Origin: Flavobacteriales bacterium
GTDB lineage: Bacteria > Bacteroidota > Bacteroidia > Flavobacteriales_D > Sanyastnellaceae
Reading direction: 5' to 3'
Assembly (NCBI GenBank): GCA_030728235.1
Contig: JANRAA010000023.1
Span: 1 to 10,543 of the forward strand
DNA length: 10,543 nt
Position numbers and translations under genes: made by a program. Below are positions 7,136-10,543 of this stretch, piece by piece. The notes under the pieces are model-generated. The model saw only the letters and a list, made by a program, of their open reading frames with translations, searched no databases and was not told the DNA's origin. Position 1 is the first letter of the stretch. Each line of letters opens with the position of its first letter.

Positions 7136-10100
7136 TTATCTCAGAAGAATAACTGTTCCTGTAAGTTCTTTGCGCTCGGCTGTGCTCAATGAATACAAAT
7201 CAATCTGCCAGATGTAAACGTCATTCGGAGTGTAATACGCTCCATTGTTTACCGATCCATCCCAAATCTCAGTTGGGTCTGTCGATTCATAAACCTTGGC
7301 TCCCCAGCGGTCGAAAACGCGAATTTCAAATCGATCTGGGTCGATATCCGTTCCGGAAACAAAGAAAATATCATTCACGCCGTCATTGTTCGGTGTAAAG
7401 GCGTTCGGAACAAAGATGTTCAGAATGTCGTTGATCTCAACCCAACGTGTTACCTGGTCTTTACATCCGTTTGCATCGGTTACAACCAAAGTCACAGGAT
7501 AATAGCCTCCTTGTGATATTGGAAACTTAAACACCGGATCTTGCAATGTAGAAGTTCCTTGGTAGTTCAATGTATCAAACACCCAGTACCAATCAATTAC
7601 ACTTCCCAATGAATAGTCGAAGAAACTAATTTCGGTATCTGGCATTGTAGTCGGCTGAGGCGTTGCAGTAAAGCCCGCTGTTGGATTGTCGTAAACAGTG
7701 ATGTAGTTGTTGTACTCATTCGAATATACACACCCTATTGGCGAAGTAAGCGTTAATTCGATGTCGTAAAACCCTGGGTTCTCGAACAAATGCGCTGGCG
7801 CTGGTACAACACCAAACGATCCATCTCCAAAATTCCACTGACTGAATGAAAACAATGCTGGATCAACCAAAATTTCAAAGTTGATTGGTGCCGGAAAACA
7901 GCCAAGGGTGGTATCAGCAGCAAACTGGACATCAATAGGTGTCTCAACAACTACGTCGAAGCAGTTCGATACTATCGGCGTCTCGCACGCATCGCTGATA
8001 AAAGCGCAATATGTTCCTGAAATAAATTGCTGGTTGTCTATGTTTTCTCCAGTATCTATGCTATTCCCATTGAAGCTCCAGCTGTATGAATACGGTGCCA
8101 AACCTCCCTGCGAATCATCCACTTGCAAGGTTGCCAAAGCACCACCGCAAATCAATGGAGTACCGCTGATTTGAACCGATAAGCTATCGCGGACAGTTAC
8201 AGTCACTTCCATAGGCTCTGAGTCACATCCTGCATCATCAGTAGCAAAAACAGTATAGGTAGTTGTTTCAATTGGTCCGGCATATACCGCATTTCCAAAT
8301 CCCAAGCCACCTGACCATGTATAGCCCCATGAGTTATCATTGTCCATAAGTGAGGCTGTCTGCAACAAGGCTGCACCGTCAACACAAATGGTGGTATCAT
8401 TCGACAATGTAAACACCAATGCTGGTGGTGAGTTGATAACGATGTCATTCACATACAAACAACCAAACTGGTCAGAAACATGAAGACTGTAATCATTCGG
8501 AAACAAATCTTGGAATGAAGTCAGTCCGCCATTTGAAAGTTGATTGCTTTGAAGCGCGCCATTTTCATAAAACTCTACCGTCCATGGTGGGGTGCCAGTA
8601 GCGCCATCAATGGTCACCGAGATAACACCGTCATTGCCATAACAACTTGGGTCCTGAGATGTAATATTGAAATCAAAAGCAGGGAATACTTCAACGTCGT
8701 CGTAAGAAACGCAATCAGGATGTCCTACCGGATAAGTAGCTAAGGTGTAAGTGGTCTGTCCGTTCAATGATACAACATCCGGGTTTGGAATTGTTGGGTC
8801 AGACAATCCTTCTGAAGGAGTCCACTCCCAAACATACTGCGGACCGCCTTGTGTGCAGCCAACCGTATATTCAATCGGACCAAAAGATCCAGATGTACAT
8901 GATACCGATCCGTCAGAAGAAACCAACATGGTCAAGCAGCCTGAAGGATTGGTAGCGATAAACTGAAGCCCCGTCAAATCCCCTTCTATTGGACCAGCCA
9001 AAACAGGAGACGCCGTTGTTGGACCATCGTAAATGGTAATATCGTCGAAGAAAACTTCCATAAATCCTCCGGTGAAGGTCATGTCCATGAAAGTAGCACC
9101 ATCACCCTGGTTGTCAGGACAATATGTGAATGTCGTATTCTCACCATTGCCATAGCAATATGAGTAATCACCTGCATCTTGACTACATAGTGGGGTTGGT
9201 TCGCCGCTTATTCCGCCTTGCAATGGTGTTGCGCCGCCGCAAAAAGTAATATCTGGACCCGCATCAGCTTGTCCTGCCAAGGTAGCTGTAATGAACAATG
9301 TGCTATCTGTTGTACAACCGTGGTTGTTTGTCACAGAGTATGTAAACGGCCAGTTACCTTCTTGGATAGGTTGGACGCAAACCGAATTCCCATCAGCCGC
9401 TTGACTCAGAACATCCAAACCTGCAGCAGGAAACGACCAGAATGAACTATCTGCATTTGCTCCAATGTCGGGCGTAAACTGTGTAACATCAGGCAATATT
9501 GCAGGGTTAAAATTCAATCCCCAACTGCTCACTGATCCGTTATCTCCACCCCACAAATCGCAAAAGCTAATGGTCCATGTACCGTTCAAGTCACAACCAA
9601 CCAACTGCGTTAATGGCTCCAGCGATGAATACGTACCCGGAGGTAAATCATTTCCAGCAGCGCCGTTACCAGCTACTTCTGAAAAGGTCCCGTTCGGCGC
9701 GTTGTTTGCCCATGAATAATCCCACCAATCGGTATCTGGAATACCGAGGTTGGTGCCTGAGGCCCCTGTTGTTCCTCCGCCAGGCAGCGACATCTGTTGG
9801 TGAAGTACTGCTGATTGTCCGCTTGGACATTCAATAGAGATCACCAAGTCAAACAACCAACTGTGCTCAATGGCAGCATCAATACTGATCAGGTCGTTGA
9901 TGTTGGTCAACGTCTGTCCAGGAGCAAATCCAGCAACTTCAATTTCAGAAGGAAAACATTCTCCAACGTTATCTAATAGATCAAAGTCAAAGGGGTTTTC
10001 ATAAGAAATGTCTGGACCAGCCCAAGTAACTTCATATTCATCCGGAAATGCTTCCAAGCATACTTGCTCGCCTAAACACAAATCCATATCACTTGGAAAT

Positions 10101-10543
10101 GGTGTCCATGATGGATACGTTGCAACCAAAACCTGCAAACTCACTCTGTTTGTCGATGCACATCCATTATCATCCACAAGGTAAAGTTCTACCACATATT
10201 CTCCTGGAGTATCCCATGAGTGAGAGACAACAGGACCGCTGCTATCAGACGTTCCATCTGCAAAATCCCACAACCATTCTGCTATGTTAAAGCCAGCTCC
10301 AGGAAACGATGCTGAACCATCGAAGTTGATGACATCGCCTACGCATATTCTGTGAGAAGCAGGTGCATCGTATGTTGCAACTGCGGTCGGTCGATCACAC
10401 GGCGTATCGCACGTAATCGTACCACCAAAACCTCCTGTATTCGCTGCATAAGATTGAAAAACAAAGGTCAAACAACCGGATGTATTAAGTGGGGTTGCTG
10501 TTACAAACAATCCTTGCAATTGAGTACCTGTATAGTTCCCAAG
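7136..10543 (-). CDS. Large secreted multidomain protein with type IX (CHU_C) C-terminal domain, 5' truncated
   Basis: The frame is open through the right edge, so the N-terminus and signal peptide are missing and 1135 residues are visible. The TTG at 10517-10519 is an internal leucine codon, not a start. Domains in order (residue 1 at the right edge): the end of a CUB-like domain (1-49); a PKD domain (about 53-141, WDFADG); a proprotein-convertase P-domain (about 193-348); an Ig-like stretch; a complete CUB-like domain (about 452-563); Ig-like and SprB-repeat-like modules (about 564-867); two PKD domains (about 870-950 with WNFGDG, and 953-1037); and the gliding-motility C-terminal domain (1039-1135). 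It should cross the outer membrane by type IX secretion and act on the surface or outside, probably in adhesion or as the binding part of a larger protein. No catalytic domain is visible. It is acidic and contains no lysine in residues 1-1005. It is transcribed towards the peptidase gene and ends at the shared terminator. Confidence 0.93.
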   Translation of the reverse strand, partial: LGNYTGTQLQGLFVTATPLNTSGCLTFVFQSYAANTGGFGGTITCDTPCDRPTAVATYDAPASHRICVGDVINFDGSASFPGAGFNIAEWLWDFADGTSDSSGPVVSHSWDTPGEYVVELYLVDDNGCASTNRVSLQVLVATYPSWTPFPSDMDLCLGEQVCLEAFPDEYEVTWAGPDISYENPFDFDLLDNVGECFPSEIEVAGFAPGQTLTNINDLISIDAAIEHSWLFDLVISIECPSGQSAVLHQQMSLPGGGTTGASGTNLGIPDTDWWDYSWANNAPNGTFSEVAGNGAAGNDLPPGTYSSLEPLTQLVGCDLNGTWTISFCDLWGGDNGSVSSWGLNFNPAILPDVTQFTPDIGANADSSFWSFPAAGLDVLSQAADGNSVCVQPIQEGNWPFTYSVTNNHGCTTDSTLFITATLAGQADAGPDITFCGGATPLQGGISGEPTPLCSQDAGDYSYCYGNGENTTFTYCPDNQGDGATFMDMTFTGGFMEVFFDDITIYDGPTTASPVLAGPIEGDLTGLQFIATNPSGCLTMLVSSDGSVSCTSGSFGPIEYTVGCTQGGPQYVWEWTPSEGLSDPTIPNPDVVSLNGQTTYTLATYPVGHPDCVSYDDVEVFPAFDFNITSQDPSCYGNDGVISVTIDGATGTPPWTVEFYENGALQSNQLSNGGLTSFQDLFPNDYSLHVSDQFGCLYVNDIVINSPPALVFTLSNDTTICVDGAALLQTASLMDNDNSWGYTWSGGLGFGNAVYAGPIETTTYTVFATDDAGCDSEPMEVTVTVRDSLSVQISGTPLICGGALATLQVDDSQGGLAPYSYSWSFNGNSIDTGENIDNQQFISGTYCAFISDACETPIVSNCFDVVVETPIDVQFAADTTLGCFPAPINFEILVDPALFSFSQWNFGDGSFGVVPAPAHLFENPGFYDIELTLTSPIGCVYSNEYNNYITVYDNPTAGFTATPQPTTMPDTEISFFDYSLGSVIDWYWVFDTLNYQGTSTLQDPVFKFPISQGGYYPVTLVVTDANGCKDQVTRWVEINDILNIFVPNAFTPNNDGVNDIFFVSGTDIDPDRFEIRVFDRWGAKVYESTDPTEIWDGSVNNGAYYTPNDVYIWQIDLYSLSTAERKELTGTVILLR
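7139..7429 (-). other. CHU_C / gliding-motility-associated C-terminal domain (type B type IX sorting signal)
   Basis: The last 97 residues of the large protein carry the full hallmark series: NIFVPNAFTPNNDGVND, then FEIRVFDRWGAKVYES, then WDGSVNNG, VYIWQI and a final KELTGTVILLR. This pattern defines the type B sorting domain (TIGR04131/PF13585) recognised by the type IX secretion machinery of Bacteroidota. All four visible lysines of the protein lie within it or in the PKD domain just before it. Confidence 0.95.
8855..9190 (-). repeat. CUB-like module, copy 2 (complete)
   Basis: About 112 residues contain paired cysteines, an MDMTFTGGFMEVFFDDITIYDG core (the FxGxxxxxDxIxIYDG pattern of Bacteroidota CUB-like domains) and the end LTGLQFIATNPSGCLTM. 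CUB-like domains are extracellular binding modules. It is the second occurrence of this module in the same protein and is similar at protein rather than DNA level. Confidence 0.72.
9500..9967 (-). other. Proprotein-convertase P-domain (P/Homo B) inside the secreted protein
   Basis: About 155 residues match the P-domain beta-sandwich pattern. They run from PSEIEVAGFAPGQTLTNIND, through LVISIECPSGQSAVLHQQ and NLGIPDTDW, to LVGCDLNGTWTISFCD, and close with GDNGSVSSWGLNF. In subtilisin-like convertases and many secreted Bacteroidota proteins this module follows or accompanies a peptidase domain. Here no protease domain precedes it within the window, although the protein continues past the right edge. 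Confidence 0.85.
10397..10543 (-). repeat. CUB-like module, copy 1 (partial, cut by window edge)
   Basis: This segment carries LQGLFVTATPLNTSGCLTF followed by a Cys-containing tail. It lines up with the second half of the CUB-like module at 8855-9190, where LTGLQFIATNPSGCLTM occupies the same place. The shared core is GL-x-F/V-x-A-T, SGCLT and a downstream Cys. The earlier part of this copy lies beyond the right edge. Confidence 0.7.

Noticed and set aside
10517..10519. TTG as the start of the large minus-strand protein
   Set aside because: The frame stays open to the window edge and the residues before it continue the CUB-like domain, so the gene is truncated rather than starting here.

Overview
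The window looks like chromosomal DNA of a Bacteroidota member, most likely a marine or freshwater Flavobacteriia-type lineage. The evidence is a giant surface protein ending in the gliding-motility/type IX secretion C-terminal domain (CHU_C type), no Shine-Dalgarno sequences before the starts, two upstream regions resembling the Bacteroidota TTTG...TAnnTTTG promoter, and Bacteroidota-style M1 peptidases and a DUF2461 protein. I cannot name the genus. There are no RNA genes, insertion sequences, CRISPR arrays, origins or phage genes.

Layout: six genes read rightward and one reads leftward from the right edge. Bases 1-2613 hold a tight three-gene block: the 3' end of a glutamine-hydrolysing asparagine synthase, a GT-C fold (GT22/Alg9-like) integral-membrane glycosyltransferase, and a DUF2461 protein that overlaps the glycosyltransferase stop. 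This resembles the end of a surface-polysaccharide operon. Bases 2703-5134 hold an exported M1 metallopeptidase joined by a TGATG stop/start overlap to a BioY-type biotin transporter S-component. Bases 5199-7061 hold a second, different M1 enzyme, a lipoprotein of the leukotriene A4 hydrolase/aminopeptidase B type. Bases 7062-7135 hold one strong hairpin that can terminate both converging transcripts. Bases 7136-10543 (minus strand) hold the last 1135 residues of a secreted multidomain adhesin-like protein (CUB-like, PKD, P-domain, Ig/SprB-like, PKD, PKD, CHU_C sorting domain); its N-terminus lies beyond the right edge.

The shared themes are envelope building (asparagine synthase and glycosyltransferase), peptide processing in the envelope (two M1 enzymes), vitamin uptake (BioY) and type IX secretion cargo. 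Nothing here is clearly an undescribed system. The points most worth a second look are the unbroken 1005-codon stretch without lysine in the secreted protein, the loss of the expected ligand-binding aspartate in BioY, the non-canonical GGMEY motif in the first M1 peptidase, and the M1-bioY coupling.
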